A DNA stretch of 27,184 nucleotides from Halobacteriales archaeon SW_9_67_25 (lineage in GTDB: Archaea > Halobacteriota > Halobacteria > Halobacteriales > Haloarculaceae). The notes under the pieces are model-generated. The model was not told where the DNA came from. It did no database searches and saw nothing but the letters and a program-made list of their open reading frames with translations. Shown here one piece after another: positions 7,343 to 14,860 of the stretch. The position numbers were made by a program, and so were the translations under genes. The DNA is taken from positions 1 to 27,184 of the forward strand of contig PXSU01000167.1 of the NCBI GenBank assembly GCA_003022745.1, written 5' to 3'. Each line of letters starts with the position of its first letter. Within the stretch, counting starts at the first letter, position 1.

Positions 7343-8154
7343 GTCCCGACGAGGACCCCCGCGAGGACGTCCAGTACCACCTCGAAGTGGCCGAGGGCGA
7401 CGTCGCCGACAGCGTCCTCCTGCCGGGCGACCCCGAGCGCGTCGGGAAGGTTCTCGACGTCTGGGACGACGGCGAAGTCGTGGCCGAACACCGCGAGTAC
7501 CGGACCGCCACCGGCACCTACGACGGGACGGCCCTCTCCGTCACCTCGACGGGCATCGGGTCGCCCTCCGCGGCCATCGCCGTCGAGGAGCTGGCCCGCG
7601 TCGGCGCGGATACCTTCCTCCGGGTCGGCTCCTGTGGCGCCATCCAGCCCGAGACGGACGTCGGCGACCTCGTCATCACCTCGGGCGGCGTCCGCCAGGA
7701 GGGCACCAGTTCAGAGTACGTCCGCGAGGACTACCCGGCGGTCGCGGACCACGCGGTCGTCGCGGCGCTGGCAGCCGCCGCCGAGGAGTTGGACTACGAC
7801 TACCACGTGGGACTGACGGCCTCGACGGATTCGTTCTACGCCGGTCAGAGCCGCCCCGGTTTCGGCGGGTTCGAGGCCCGCGACAGCGAGGAACGCATCG
7901 CGGAACTCCGGCGGGCGGGCGTGCTGAACTTCGAGATGGAGGCAAGCGCCATCCTGACGCTGGCGAACGTCTACGGGCTGCGGGCGGGCGCGGTCTGTAC
8001 GGTCTACGCCGACCGCACGACCGGCGAGTTCGATGTCGTCGGCGAGCGCCGCGCGGCCCGCACTGCGAGTCTGGCAGTCTCGAAACTCGCCGCGATGGAC
8101 GAACGGGTTGCCGATTCGGGCGCCGACGCCTGGCACGCCGGGCTGGGACTCTGA
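7339..8154 (+). CDS. udp: Uridine phosphorylase / nucleoside phosphorylase
   Basis: A 271-residue nucleoside phosphorylase of the PNP/UDP family, which cleaves uridine with phosphate to uracil and ribose-1-phosphate. Visible family motifs are the phosphate-binding GDPER (30-34), GSCGAI (97-102), the substrate-binding ASTDSFYAGQ (161-170) and the ribose-binding NFEMEA (197-202). The start is GTG 7339, overlapping the cdd stop (GTGA). No ATG lies nearby, so coupled translation is likely. Deaminase followed by phosphorylase gives a direct cytidine-to-uracil salvage route. Uridine rather than purine specificity is inferred from the DSFYAGQ segment and from the cdd context. Confidence 0.9.
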   Translation: MSPDEDPREDVQYHLEVAEGDVADSVLLPGDPERVGKVLDVWDDGEVVAEHREYRTATGTYDGTALSVTSTGIGSPSAAIAVEELARVGADTFLRVGSCGAIQPETDVGDLVITSGGVRQEGTSSEYVREDYPAVADHAVVAALAAAAEELDYDYHVGLTASTDSFYAGQSRPGFGGFEARDSEERIAELRRAGVLNFEMEASAILTLANVYGLRAGAVCTVYADRTTGEFDVVGERRAARTASLAVSKLAAMDERVADSGADAWHAGLGL

Positions 8155-9485
8155 TGGCGGACCTCCTGCTCTCGGCGGGCCGGTTGCTCGCGGCGCTGTT
8201 TCTGGTCGCACTCAACGGGTTTTTCGTCGCCTCCGAGTTCGCACTCGTCCGCGTGCGGTCGACATCGGTCGACCAGATGGTCGAACGGGGCAGACCCGGC
8301 GCCCGCGCCCTCCGGACGGCGCTGGACAATCTCGACGACTACCTCGCGGCGACGCAACTGGGCATCACCATCGCCTCGCTGGGACTGGGCTGGATCGGCG
8401 AGCCAGCCGTCGCGGCGCTGATCGAGCCCGTGCTCGCGCCGGTCCTCCCCGCCGGCACGCTGCACCTGATCGCGGTCGCCATCGGGTTCGGCGTCGTCAC
8501 GTTCCTGCACGTGGTCTTTGGCGAACTCGCACCCAAGACCGTCGCCATCGCGCGCGCCGAACGTCTCGGCGTGCTGGTGGCACCTCCGATGAAGCTGTTC
8601 TACTACCTCTTCTTGCCGGGGCTGGTCGTGTTCAACGGGACTGCAAACCGGTTTACGAGCCTGCTCGGCGTGCCGCCGGCCTCCGAATCCGAGGAGGCGC
8701 TCTCGGAGCGGGAGATACGGATGGTCCTGAGCCGCGCGAGTGATGAAGGACACGTCGACGCCAGCGAGGTCGACATGATAGAGCGGGTGTTCGACCTCGA
8801 CGACATCGTCGCACGGGACGTGATGGTTCCCCGGCCCGACGTGGTGTCGGTCCCGGCCGACGCCGACCTCGACGTACTGCGCGCGACCGTCCGGGAACAC
8901 GGCCACACCCGCTACCCCGTCGTGGACCCGGACGCGGACGACCGGCCCGTGGGCTATGTCGACGTCAAGGACGTCCTGCAGGCCGGCGGGGCCGACGGCG
9001 AGGCTGTCACAGCACGGTCACTGGCGCGGGACCTGCCGAGGGTGCCCGAGACCACCCGTGTGGACGACCTGCTCGCGCAGTTCCAGTCACAGCAACGCCA
9101 GATTGCGGCTGTCATCGACGAGTGGGGGACACTCGCCGGCATCGCCACCGTCGAGGACGTCCTCGAAGTAATCGTCGGCGAACTCCGCGACGGTTTCGAC
9201 GACGCTGCGCTCGAACCGTCGGTTCGCGGCCGCGAGGACGGCTCCTACGTCGCCGACGGCGCGGTCTCTGTCCCCGAACTGAACGACGCTCTCGGAACCG
9301 ACTTCGAGGCGGCGGCATACGGGACCGTCGGCGGACTCGTGCTGGACGCGCTGGGTCGCCGGCCGGAACCGGACGACGAGGTCACGCTCGATGGCTACCG
9401 CATGGCTGTCGAGGACGTCGACGGCACCCGGATCGAAACAGTCCGGGTCCGTCCACCCGAGGACGACCCTGCAGACGACGGTTGA
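8154..9485 (+). CDS. CNNM / CBS / CorC-HlyC domain membrane protein
   Basis: A 443-residue member of the CNNM/CorB/hemolysin C family. It has an N-terminal CNNM (DUF21) transmembrane domain (about 1-190; first helix LFLVALNGFFVASEFALV, later GELAPKTVA typical of the family). A pair of CBS domains follows (about 210-335; ARDVMVPRPDVVSVPADA, then IAAVIDEWGTLAGIATVEDV), then a CorC_HlyC domain (about 350-430). The family is linked to Mg2+ and other cation efflux, with the CBS pair sensing Mg-ATP. ATG 8154 overlaps the udp stop by one base (TGATG). Its place at the end of a nucleoside-salvage operon is not mechanistically obvious. Confidence 0.92.
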   Translation: MADLLLSAGRLLAALFLVALNGFFVASEFALVRVRSTSVDQMVERGRPGARALRTALDNLDDYLAATQLGITIASLGLGWIGEPAVAALIEPVLAPVLPAGTLHLIAVAIGFGVVTFLHVVFGELAPKTVAIARAERLGVLVAPPMKLFYYLFLPGLVVFNGTANRFTSLLGVPPASESEEALSEREIRMVLSRASDEGHVDASEVDMIERVFDLDDIVARDVMVPRPDVVSVPADADLDVLRATVREHGHTRYPVVDPDADDRPVGYVDVKDVLQAGGADGEAVTARSLARDLPRVPETTRVDDLLAQFQSQQRQIAAVIDEWGTLAGIATVEDVLEVIVGELRDGFDDAALEPSVRGREDGSYVADGAVSVPELNDALGTDFEAAAYGTVGGLVLDALGRRPEPDDEVTLDGYRMAVEDVDGTRIETVRVRPPEDDPADDG

Positions 9486-9558
9486 TCCGGAGACGGCGGT
9501 CACTCCGGGGACAGCGAGCAGCCCGCCAGCGGTGGCCCGTCGGTCGACGAGCCGACCT

Positions 9559-9579
9559 GACAGTGCCCGGTTCACTGTC
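9559..9579. terminator. Hairpin at convergent gene ends
   Basis: A perfect 7-bp stem (GACAGTG / CACTGTC) with a 7-nt loop lies 73 bp after the CNNM gene stop and is followed on the plus strand by CAGTGTTTT. A weaker stem GTCGG/CCGAC lies just before it. A plausible terminator for the plus-strand operon; it overlaps the 3' end of the convergent membrane gene. Confidence 0.35.
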
Positions 9580-10093
9580 CAGTGTTTTGCCGTACCGCAG
9601 TGAGGATGCCGGCCGTCTGCCCGGCGCCGACAAGTGCCAGGCCGCCGACCATCGTCACCGTCGGGCTGACGCCCGCGAGGTGTCCGAGTGCGTACAGCCC
9701 GGCACCGAACAGCGAGAGGGTCCCGGCCCCGAGGTAGACGTTCCGCAACGCCGCGCGGGCGTGTGCCGTGCCGGTCGGGACGTACGCCAGGGCTGGCAGG
9801 AGCATCCACCCGTAGAGGGACACCGCGAGCAGGGGGGAGTTTCCGCCGAGCGCGAACCCGGCGACGCCGGCAAGGGTCACGGCCAGGCCGGCCACGATGA
9901 CGTACTGCCAGACGCGCAGGATGCCGGTCATCTCGCCCAGCGACGCCAGGAAGAAGGCCGCAAGCAGGACGGCCATGACGACCAGCGCGACGAACAGCGC
10001 CCGCGTCGAGACGACGCCGGCGTGGGCGCCGGCCGTGACCAGCCACGCCGCGGGGACGAGTCCGCCCGGGGCCCGGTCGGTGATCGCGCCCAT
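9572..10093 (-). CDS. Small polytopic membrane protein
   Basis: A 173-residue hydrophobic protein with about five predicted transmembrane helices (for example ALFVALVVMAVLLAAFFLAS, VIVAGLAVTLAGVAGFALGG, SLYGWMLLPALAYV). I recognise no catalytic motif or family. ATG 10093 overlaps the stop of the upstream NDH-2-like gene by one base (TGATG), so the two are probably translated together. The sequence before this ATG in the same frame is the shadow of the upstream gene and is rejected. It could be a membrane partner of the flavoprotein, inferred from context only. Confidence 0.72.
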   Translation of the reverse strand: MGAITDRAPGGLVPAAWLVTAGAHAGVVSTRALFVALVVMAVLLAAFFLASLGEMTGILRVWQYVIVAGLAVTLAGVAGFALGGNSPLLAVSLYGWMLLPALAYVPTGTAHARAALRNVYLGAGTLSLFGAGLYALGHLAGVSPTVTMVGGLALVGAGQTAGILTAVRQNTGQ

Positions 10094-11256
10094 CACATCT
10101 CCGACCAGGCGCGCAGCGCCCGGCCGGTGCCGGCGACGTCGCGGATCCACCGCGCCGCGATGGCTTTCTTCAGTGTCCGGGCGGGCAAGCCACCGAACGT
10201 GTCGACGAACGGGGCGAGAGAGACGTCGTGGGCGATGGCCGCCTCGCCGACGGAGACGACGGTGCCCTTGTCGTCGTAGGTCCACCGTCGCAGTGGCTGG
10301 CCGCGGACGGCGCGGACGACGTTCCGCCCGGCGACCGCTGCTGCCTGCCAGGCGGCCTGTGCGGTCGGCGGGGCGTGGTCGTTGCCGGGCTGGTCGATCA
10401 GTGCACAGTCTCCGATGGCGAACACGCGGTCGTCGTCGGTCCGGAAGGTCCTGCCGGCGTGGATGCGGTTCGAGCGCTCGTCCTTCCCGATGTCGGCGTC
10501 GGCGACAGCCTCGCGGCCGGTGATCCCGCCCGTCCAGACGAGGACGTCGTACGGGAGTTCGATGCTCTCCTCGAGGTAGACCGTGTCGTCATCGACCTTC
10601 CCGACGAACTCGCCGGTGCGGATCCGCACGTCCCGTCGTTCGAGGCGCTCGCGCAGCGCAGCCTGCAACCCCGGGTCGCTGCCGGGGAGGATCTGGTCGA
10701 GTCCCTCCACGAGGACGACCTCGACGTGCAGGCCGCGGTCGTCGCGCAGTTCGGCCAGTTCGCCGGCCGTCTGGATGCCCGACAGCCCGGCGCCGCCGAC
10801 GACCACCCGGACCGGGTCGGCCGCCGTCGCCTCCGCCGTCCGGGAGACGACGTCCTCGTGGATGCCGAGCACGTCATCGATGTTCTTCAGGGTGTGGGCG
10901 TGCTCGCGCAGGCCGGTGATGCCGAAGAATGCGGTCCGGGACCCCAGACAGACGAGGAGGTAGTTGTACTCGACGGTCCCATCAGCGAGGTGGACAGTCC
11001 GGTCCGCGGTGTCGATATCGACGACCTCGCCCTGACGGAACGAGGTCCCGGGGGACGTGATCTCCTCGACGGGGATGACGACCTTCTCGCGGACACCGGG
11101 GTCACGGATACACCGGTGGGACTCGTGGAGCACGAGGTGATGGTCGACGTCGGACACCCAGGTCAGGCCGACGTCACCGTCTCCCGCCGCTTCGAGTGCC
11201 TTGATCGCACCCGTGCCGGCGTATCCCGAACCCAGAACGACGACGTTCTCTGCCAT
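10093..11256 (-). CDS. NAD(P)/FAD-dependent oxidoreductase, type II NADH dehydrogenase-like
   Basis: A 387-residue two-dinucleotide-binding flavoprotein. The FAD-binding Rossmann motif GSGYAG is at 9-14, the NAD(P)H-binding GGAGLSG at 154-160, and the C-terminal FAD motif FAIGD at 279-283, followed by AQAAWQAAAVAGRN (299-312) typical of NDH-2. The C-terminal 50 residues lack a clear membrane helix, so membrane contact would be through amphipathic segments or the co-transcribed small membrane protein. Expected role: transfer of electrons from NADH to the quinone pool without proton pumping. Sulfide:quinone reductase is less likely because the paired redox cysteines are absent. ATG 11256 is supported by a TATA box 27 bp upstream. 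Confidence 0.88.
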   Translation of the reverse strand: MAENVVVLGSGYAGTGAIKALEAAGDGDVGLTWVSDVDHHLVLHESHRCIRDPGVREKVVIPVEEITSPGTSFRQGEVVDIDTADRTVHLADGTVEYNYLLVCLGSRTAFFGITGLREHAHTLKNIDDVLGIHEDVVSRTAEATAADPVRVVVGGAGLSGIQTAGELAELRDDRGLHVEVVLVEGLDQILPGSDPGLQAALRERLERRDVRIRTGEFVGKVDDDTVYLEESIELPYDVLVWTGGITGREAVADADIGKDERSNRIHAGRTFRTDDDRVFAIGDCALIDQPGNDHAPPTAQAAWQAAAVAGRNVVRAVRGQPLRRWTYDDKGTVVSVGEAAIAHDVSLAPFVDTFGGLPARTLKKAIAARWIRDVAGTGRALRAWSEM

Positions 11257-11278
11257 ACCGGGGGGTGAGGGGGGTGCC

Positions 11279-11286
11279 GATACAAA
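11279..11286 (-). promoter_or_regulatory. TATA box of the NDH-2-like gene
   Basis: On the minus strand TTTGTATC is centred 27 bp before ATG 11256, consistent with a leaderless transcript. Confidence 0.5.
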
Positions 11287-11349
11287 CCCTGCGAATCCGT
11301 CTCGCCGACCCCGGACCGGGACCACCCGACGGGGGTCGAGCGGACGCTC

Positions 11350-11431
11350 ATAGTGGTTGCTGTAGTCAGTTACCAGGTCGACCGCACGACGTACCGCGGT
11401 CGGCACGGTACAAAGCTACAGCAATCACTAT
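11350..11431. repeat. 82-bp imperfect palindrome (MITE-like or RNA hairpin)
   Basis: The outer arms ATAGTGGTTGCTGTAG (11350-11365) and CTACAGCAATCACTAT (11416-11431) pair at 15 of 16 positions. An inner perfect 7-bp pair CGACCGC / GCGGTCG (11379-11385 and 11396-11402) shares exactly the same centre at 11390.5. Aligned end to end, about 29 of 41 positions of the two halves pair. The right arm ends on the first base of the stop codon of the winged-helix regulator gene, so the element forms that gene's 3' end. It could be a small non-autonomous element with terminal inverted repeats, or a long terminator/processing hairpin. No obvious target-site duplication is seen. Confidence 0.6.
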
Positions 11432-11964
11432 CAGTGCTCGGGCTCGTCCACCGGCGCCCGCATGTCGTCGATTGTCAGAACGAGAGAGTTGCTCGTGTCG
11501 TCTTTGCCCTCGAGCGTGCCGATGATCTGGAGTTTCGACAGCGGCGTCGGGCCGACGGTCACCGAGTCACCCTCGTGGAACTCCGAGAGTGTGCCACGCA
11601 GCGTGACCTCGGCCCGGCAGTTCTCGGGATGGTGGACGCTGATGAGGTCGATCTCCTCGACGTTGGCCTCCTCGACCTGCTCGCCGTTGTGAAAGAGGGG
11701 GACGTCGGCCGCCTGGTCCATCTCCTGGATCTGCAACGCGTCGTAGGCGTTGGCAGTCGGCTTGTAGCCACCTTTCGGCCCCGGTACGCCCTCGACCAGC
11801 TGGAGTGCCTTCAGACTCTGCATCTGGTTGCGGATGGTCCCCGGATTGCGGTCGACGCGGTCGGCGATCTCCTCGCCCTTGACCGCGGTTTCGTCCTCGC
11901 GGTAGAGGTTGACCAGCTCCTGGAGGATGTTCTTCTGGCTGGGTGTCAGCTCGATTGATGACAT
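11431..11964 (-). CDS. Winged-helix transcriptional regulator, Rrf2-like
   Basis: A 177-residue protein. The N-terminal winged helix-turn-helix (about 5-75) reads LTPSQKNILQELVNLYR, then KGEEIADRVDRNPGTIRNQM as the recognition region, and VEGVPGPKGGYKPT as the wing. This N-terminus matches archaeal regulators annotated as Rrf2-like or as HTH-CBS proteins. The C-terminal 100 residues look like a small beta-rich ligand-sensing domain and not an obvious CBS pair. No Cys cluster for an Fe-S centre is seen (one Cys only), so it is not an IscR-like sensor. ATG 11964 has a TATA box 26-27 bp upstream. It lies upstream of the NDH-2-like operon in the same direction, across the 82-bp palindrome; control of that operon is possible but unproven. 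Confidence 0.8.
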   Translation of the reverse strand: MSSIELTPSQKNILQELVNLYREDETAVKGEEIADRVDRNPGTIRNQMQSLKALQLVEGVPGPKGGYKPTANAYDALQIQEMDQAADVPLFHNGEQVEEANVEEIDLISVHHPENCRAEVTLRGTLSEFHEGDSVTVGPTPLSKLQIIGTLEGKDDTSNSLVLTIDDMRAPVDEPEH

Positions 11965-11986
11965 AGATTACCATTCGCAGTTGGCT

Positions 11987-11994
11987 TCCTTAAA
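11987..11994 (-). promoter_or_regulatory. TATA box of the winged-helix regulator
   Basis: TTTAAGGA on the minus strand is centred 26-27 bp before ATG 11964, a strong haloarchaeal TATA box suggesting a leaderless transcript. Confidence 0.55.
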
Positions 11995-12074
11995 GCCGAC
12001 GGTGCCCCCGACAGAACTCGGAGACGGAGCGGCCCCGGCGTCCAGTCGCGAATGACAAGGCCTAATTGACTGCT

Positions 12075-12082
12075 GGTGGAGG
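12075..12082 (+). promoter_or_regulatory. Shine-Dalgarno sequence of the epimerase gene
   Basis: GGTGGAGG lies 7 bp before ATG 12090, one of the few clear ribosome-binding sites in front of a first gene here. A TATA-like CTAATTGA at 12062-12069 is too close for a transcript that would include it, so a promoter further upstream is implied, or one of the two signals is fortuitous. Confidence 0.45.
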
Positions 12083-12089
12083 CTCACCC

Positions 12090-13007
12090 ATGGAAGACAG
12101 ACGCGTCCTGGTGACCGGCGGGGCGGGTTTTATCGGATCGAACCTCGCGAACCACCTCGCCCCGGACAACGACGTCGTCGCCGTCGACGACTGCTATCTG
12201 GGAACTCCCGAGAACCTTGATCCCGGCGTCGAGTTCGTGGAGGCGAGCGTTCTCGATGACGACCTCCCGACCGACGTGGATGTCGTGTTTCACCTCGCGG
12301 CCCGCTCGTCGTACGCGATGCACGAAGAGAGTCCCACCGCTGGGGCGCGTGTCAACGTCGAGGGCTTTGTCAACACTGTCGACCAGGCCCGGCAGGACGG
12401 CTGCGAGACAATCGTCTACGCCTCGACGTCCTCGATTTACGGCTCGCGGACCGAACCCTCCCCCGAGGACATGTCCGTCACCGTCAACACCGGTTACGAG
12501 GCCTCGAAGATGGCACGGGAACGGTATGCCGAGTACTTCCACAACCACTACGGGCTCTCATGTGCCGGCCTGCGCTTCTTTTCGGTCTACCAGGGTTACG
12601 GCGGCGCCGAGGAACACAAGGGCGAGTACGCCAACGTCGTCGCACAGTTCGCAGACGACATCGCCAACGGCCGGTCGCCGAAACTCTACGGCGACGGCAC
12701 GCAGACGCGGGACTTCACCCACGTCTCCGACATCGTCCGCGGGACGGAACTGGCCGCCGAGCACGAACTCGACGGCGTCTACAACCTCGGGACCGGCGAT
12801 GCCTACTCGTTCGAGACTGTCGTCGAGATGCTCAACGACGAACTCGGCACCGACGTCGCCCCCGAGTACGTCGAGAACCCCATCCCGGAGGACGTCTACG
12901 TCCACGACACGTGTGCCGACCCCTCGAAGATGCGCGCGGCGACGGGCTGGGAGCCCGAAGTCGACTTCGAGGAGGGCATCCGCCGCGTCTGCGCACCGTA
13001 TAACTAA
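12090..13007 (+). CDS. NAD-dependent epimerase/dehydratase (UDP-glucose 4-epimerase-like)
   Basis: A 305-residue extended short-chain dehydrogenase. The NAD-binding TGGAGFIG is at 9-16, the HLAA motif at 68-71, catalytic Ser in STSSIYG (112-118) and the YxxxK pair Tyr136/Lys140 in GYEASK. The RFFSVYQGYG and DGTQTRDFTHVSDIV segments are typical of GalE/WbpP-type NDP-sugar epimerases. Expected role: interconversion of UDP- or other NDP-hexoses for glycoprotein or exopolysaccharide synthesis. Exact sugar not determinable. It stands alone, divergent from the winged-helix gene, so it is not in a visible glycosylation cluster. ATG 12090 is preferred because of the adjacent Shine-Dalgarno sequence and the normal N-terminus. 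Confidence 0.9.
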   Translation: MEDRRVLVTGGAGFIGSNLANHLAPDNDVVAVDDCYLGTPENLDPGVEFVEASVLDDDLPTDVDVVFHLAARSSYAMHEESPTAGARVNVEGFVNTVDQARQDGCETIVYASTSSIYGSRTEPSPEDMSVTVNTGYEASKMARERYAEYFHNHYGLSCAGLRFFSVYQGYGGAEEHKGEYANVVAQFADDIANGRSPKLYGDGTQTRDFTHVSDIVRGTELAAEHELDGVYNLGTGDAYSFETVVEMLNDELGTDVAPEYVENPIPEDVYVHDTCADPSKMRAATGWEPEVDFEEGIRRVCAPYN

Positions 13008-13018
13008 AACGCGGTTTT
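13006..13018 (+). terminator. Short A/T hairpin after the epimerase stop
   Basis: AAAAC-GCG-GTTTT (5-bp stem) begins inside the TAA stop codon and ends in four Ts; a weak terminator candidate. Confidence 0.3.
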
Positions 13019-13064
13019 GAGTATTCACACTGTTGATGTGTTCCCCGCGGGAACGAACAGCGTG

Positions 13065-13433
13065 ATGACGGACGAGGCCGATCCGACCGAGATCGTCGAA
13101 CTATTGGCAGACGAGTACGTTCGGTCGATCCTCGACGCGCTCGACGGGGGTGCGCTGACGGCACCCGAAGTGGCACGGCGGTGTGGCTGTTCCGAGGCGA
13201 CGGTCTACCGCCGTCTCGGTGAACTCGAGGCCAGCGGGCTGGTCGACGGCGAGACAGCAATCGACCCCGACGGCCACCACCGGACTCGCTACCGCGCCCG
13301 GCCGGTGCGGCTCAGCATCGAGGTCGACGGAGACGGCCTCGACGGGACCATCAGGCGGCCGGAGCGACCTGACGACCGCCGGCACGCCGACCGCGAGGAC
13401 TACGCACCGCCGCGTGGCTCGCTGGCTGATTGA
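13065..13433 (+). CDS. ArsR-like winged-helix transcriptional regulator
   Basis: A 122-residue protein. Residues about 10-75 form an ArsR-type winged helix-turn-helix: ILDALDGGALTAPEVARRCG, recognition helix SEATVYRRLGELEASG, and the wing around DGHHRTRYRA. The C-terminal 40 residues are charged and probably disordered. There is no metal-binding Cys motif (the only cysteines are in the CGC of the HTH), so a metal sensor is not supported. ATG 13065 is adopted; GTG 13062 directly precedes it and TTG 13017 would add an unlikely N-terminus. No convincing TATA box is seen at the expected distance. The target is unknown. Confidence 0.8.
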   Translation: MTDEADPTEIVELLADEYVRSILDALDGGALTAPEVARRCGCSEATVYRRLGELEASGLVDGETAIDPDGHHRTRYRARPVRLSIEVDGDGLDGTIRRPERPDDRRHADREDYAPPRGSLAD

Positions 13434-13442
13434 GGCTGCGCC

Positions 13443-13465
13443 GTGCCGGGGCTACATCCCGGCAC
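13443..13465. terminator. Strong GC hairpin between convergent gene ends
   Basis: A perfect 8-bp stem GTGCCGGG / CCCGGCAC with a 7-nt loop lies 10 bp after the ArsR-like gene's stop and just before the 3' end of the convergent remnant. No T-run follows, so its role as a terminator is uncertain; it may protect or process 3' ends on both strands. Confidence 0.35.
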
Positions 13466-13842
13466 AGGCGGTCAGGGCACTCCCCGTTCTTCCTGTCCAT
13501 TGGCCGCGGTACACTCGATGGACTCGGCGATAGACAGTTTCTCCTCGGCGGACAGTCCGTCGTGTACGGAGTAGGTCCGGTCGGCACACTCCCAGTAGAG
13601 CGACGTTGTGGCCCGGCCCCGGGTGATCGTTCCGGGCTGGCCGTCCACGCTGACGGACATCCCTTGGAGTTCGTGGTCGAAGTCGGGCAGGACGCGCACG
13701 TTGACGGTCTCGTTGCCGTCCGCGTAGTGCAGTGCCACTCGCGTCGTGTCGTTCACGTCCGCGACGAGGGCTCTGGTCAGCTCGAAACCGTCCGGAACCT
13801 GATCATGGTCGTGATACGGCGGTGTCGCCCGCTCTCCTCCCT

Positions 13843-13850
13843 GTATATAC
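13843..13850. promoter_or_regulatory. Symmetric TATA element GTATATAC
   Basis: GTATATAC is a perfect palindrome and one of the most AT-rich spots in this region. It lies 99 bp before the arginase ATG on the plus strand, and it also faces into the truncated remnant on the minus strand. It may be a second arginase promoter (a GTG at 13868 is in frame with arginase) or the left-over promoter context of the remnant. Confidence 0.35.
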
Positions 13851-13920
13851 AATACGGGGAGCGGGCCGTGAACGTTCGGATTCGGAACGCGTCTCCCGGG
13901 CGTGTCTATCGGCGCCGCGC

Positions 13921-13930
13921 TTTTTGTATC
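13921..13930 (+). promoter_or_regulatory. TATA box of the arginase gene
   Basis: TTTTTGTATC is centred about 25 bp before ATG 13949, consistent with a leaderless arginase transcript. Confidence 0.5.
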
Positions 13931-13948
13931 CGGCATCGAAGCCGCTGC

Positions 13949-14860
13949 ATGGACAGGACAGCGCGCGTCATCGGCGTCCCGATGGACCTCGGGGCACATA
14001 GGCGTGGCGTGGACATGGGGCCCTCGGCGATACGGTACGCGGGTCTGGCCGACCAGCTGGAGGCGCTGGACCTCCCCTGTACCGACGGCGGGGACATCAC
14101 GGTACCACGCCCCGAGGAGCGGGACCCGGACGCGGGGGAACCGGCAGGTGGCCACGCGAAGTTCATCGACGAGACGCGGGAGGTCTGCCAGAGCCTCACC
14201 CGTGCGGTCGCCGGGACCGTCGCGGACGGCCAGTTCCCGCTCGTTCTGGGGGGCGACCACTCCATCGCCGTCGGCACCGCCGCGGGACTGGCTGCCGACA
14301 GCGAGGTTGGCATCCTCTGGTTCGACGCCCACGGCGATTTCAACACCCCGGCGACGACGCCGAGCGGCAACGTCCACGGGATGGCGCTGGCGGCCATCCT
14401 GGGTCGGGGCCCATTCGCGGGCACCGACTGGGCCGACGCCGGCGTCGACCCCGAGAACGTCGCCATCGTGGGACTGCGCGCACTCGACGACCGGGAGCGT
14501 GAACTGGTCCGCGAGTCCCCGGTCGCGGCCTACACGATGACCGACATCGACGGGCGCGGCGTCACGGCCGTCGTCGAGGAGGCCCTCGACCGCGCGACCG
14601 ACGGGGTCGAGGCGGTGCACGTCAGCCTCGACCTGGACTGGCTGGACCCCGGCGAGGCACCGGGTGTCGGGACCCCCGTGCGGGGTGGAGTCTCCTACCG
14701 CGAGGCACACGCTGCGCTCGAACTGGTCCACCGGCAGGCCGGCGACGCGCTCGCGGCCCTGGAACTGGTCGAGGTCAACCCGATCCTCGACCAGCACAAC
14801 CGCACGGCCGAACTCGCGGTCGAACTCGCTGCGAGCGCGCTCGGAAAACGGATCCTCTAG
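13949..14860 (+). CDS. rocF: Arginase (ureohydrolase family)
   Basis: A 303-residue ureohydrolase expected to cleave L-arginine to ornithine and urea. The binuclear Mn2+ ligands are all present: His104 in GGDHS, Asp126/His128/Asp130 in DAHGD, and Asp228/Asp230 in SLDLDWLDP. Arginase rather than agmatinase is favoured by the [15 protein letters not shown] segment (131-144), which in arginases contacts the amino acid's carboxylate, and by the C-terminal [16 protein letters not shown]. The usual DAHAD is DAHGD here (Ala to Gly), a mild change. The start is fixed by the TATA box; an in-frame GTG at 13868 would add 27 residues of poor quality. The stop shares the palindrome CTAG with the gyrA stop. 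Confidence 0.9.
   Translation: MDRTARVIGVPMDLGAHRRGVDMGPSAIRYAGLADQLEALDLPCTDGGDITVPRPEERDPDAGEPAGGHAKFIDETREVCQSLTRAVAGTVADGQFPLVLGGDHSIAVGTAAGLAADSEVGILWFDAHGDFNTPATTPSGNVHGMALAAILGRGPFAGTDWADAGVDPENVAIVGLRALDDRERELVRESPVAAYTMTDIDGRGVTAVVEEALDRATDGVEAVHVSLDLDWLDPGEAPGVGTPVRGGVSYREAHAALELVHRQAGDALAALELVEVNPILDQHNRTAELAVELAASALGKRIL

Larger units (their letters stand above)
13472..13936 (-). pseudogene. Probable remnant of a DUF4367/LolA-like lipoprotein gene
   Basis: The reading frame encodes up to 154 residues. The C-terminal 105 look like a genuine folded domain: QVPDGFELTRALVADVN, LHYADGNETVNVRVL, VSVDGQPGTITRGR, YWECADRTYSVHDGL and AEEKLSIAESIEC. This resembles the C-terminal domain of haloarchaeal outer-membrane-lipoprotein-carrier-like (DUF4367) secreted proteins. 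The expected signal peptide, lipobox and N-terminal domain are absent. The 50 residues before the domain (from ATG 13936) are low quality and lie over the arginase promoter. Other starts would be a TTG in front of YIQGG. Best read as a 5'-truncated gene, though a short cytosolic protein cannot be excluded. Confidence 0.5.

Noticed and set aside
7314..8153. Long upstream extension of the CNNM frame through the udp gene
   Set aside because: It is an Arg/Pro-rich shadow of udp; the real start ATG 8154 overlaps the udp stop and begins a normal membrane helix.
14477..14797. N-terminal extension of the 13472 minus frame through arginase
   Set aside because: It is antisense to conserved arginase motifs; only the part below about 13850 shows protein-like sequence.
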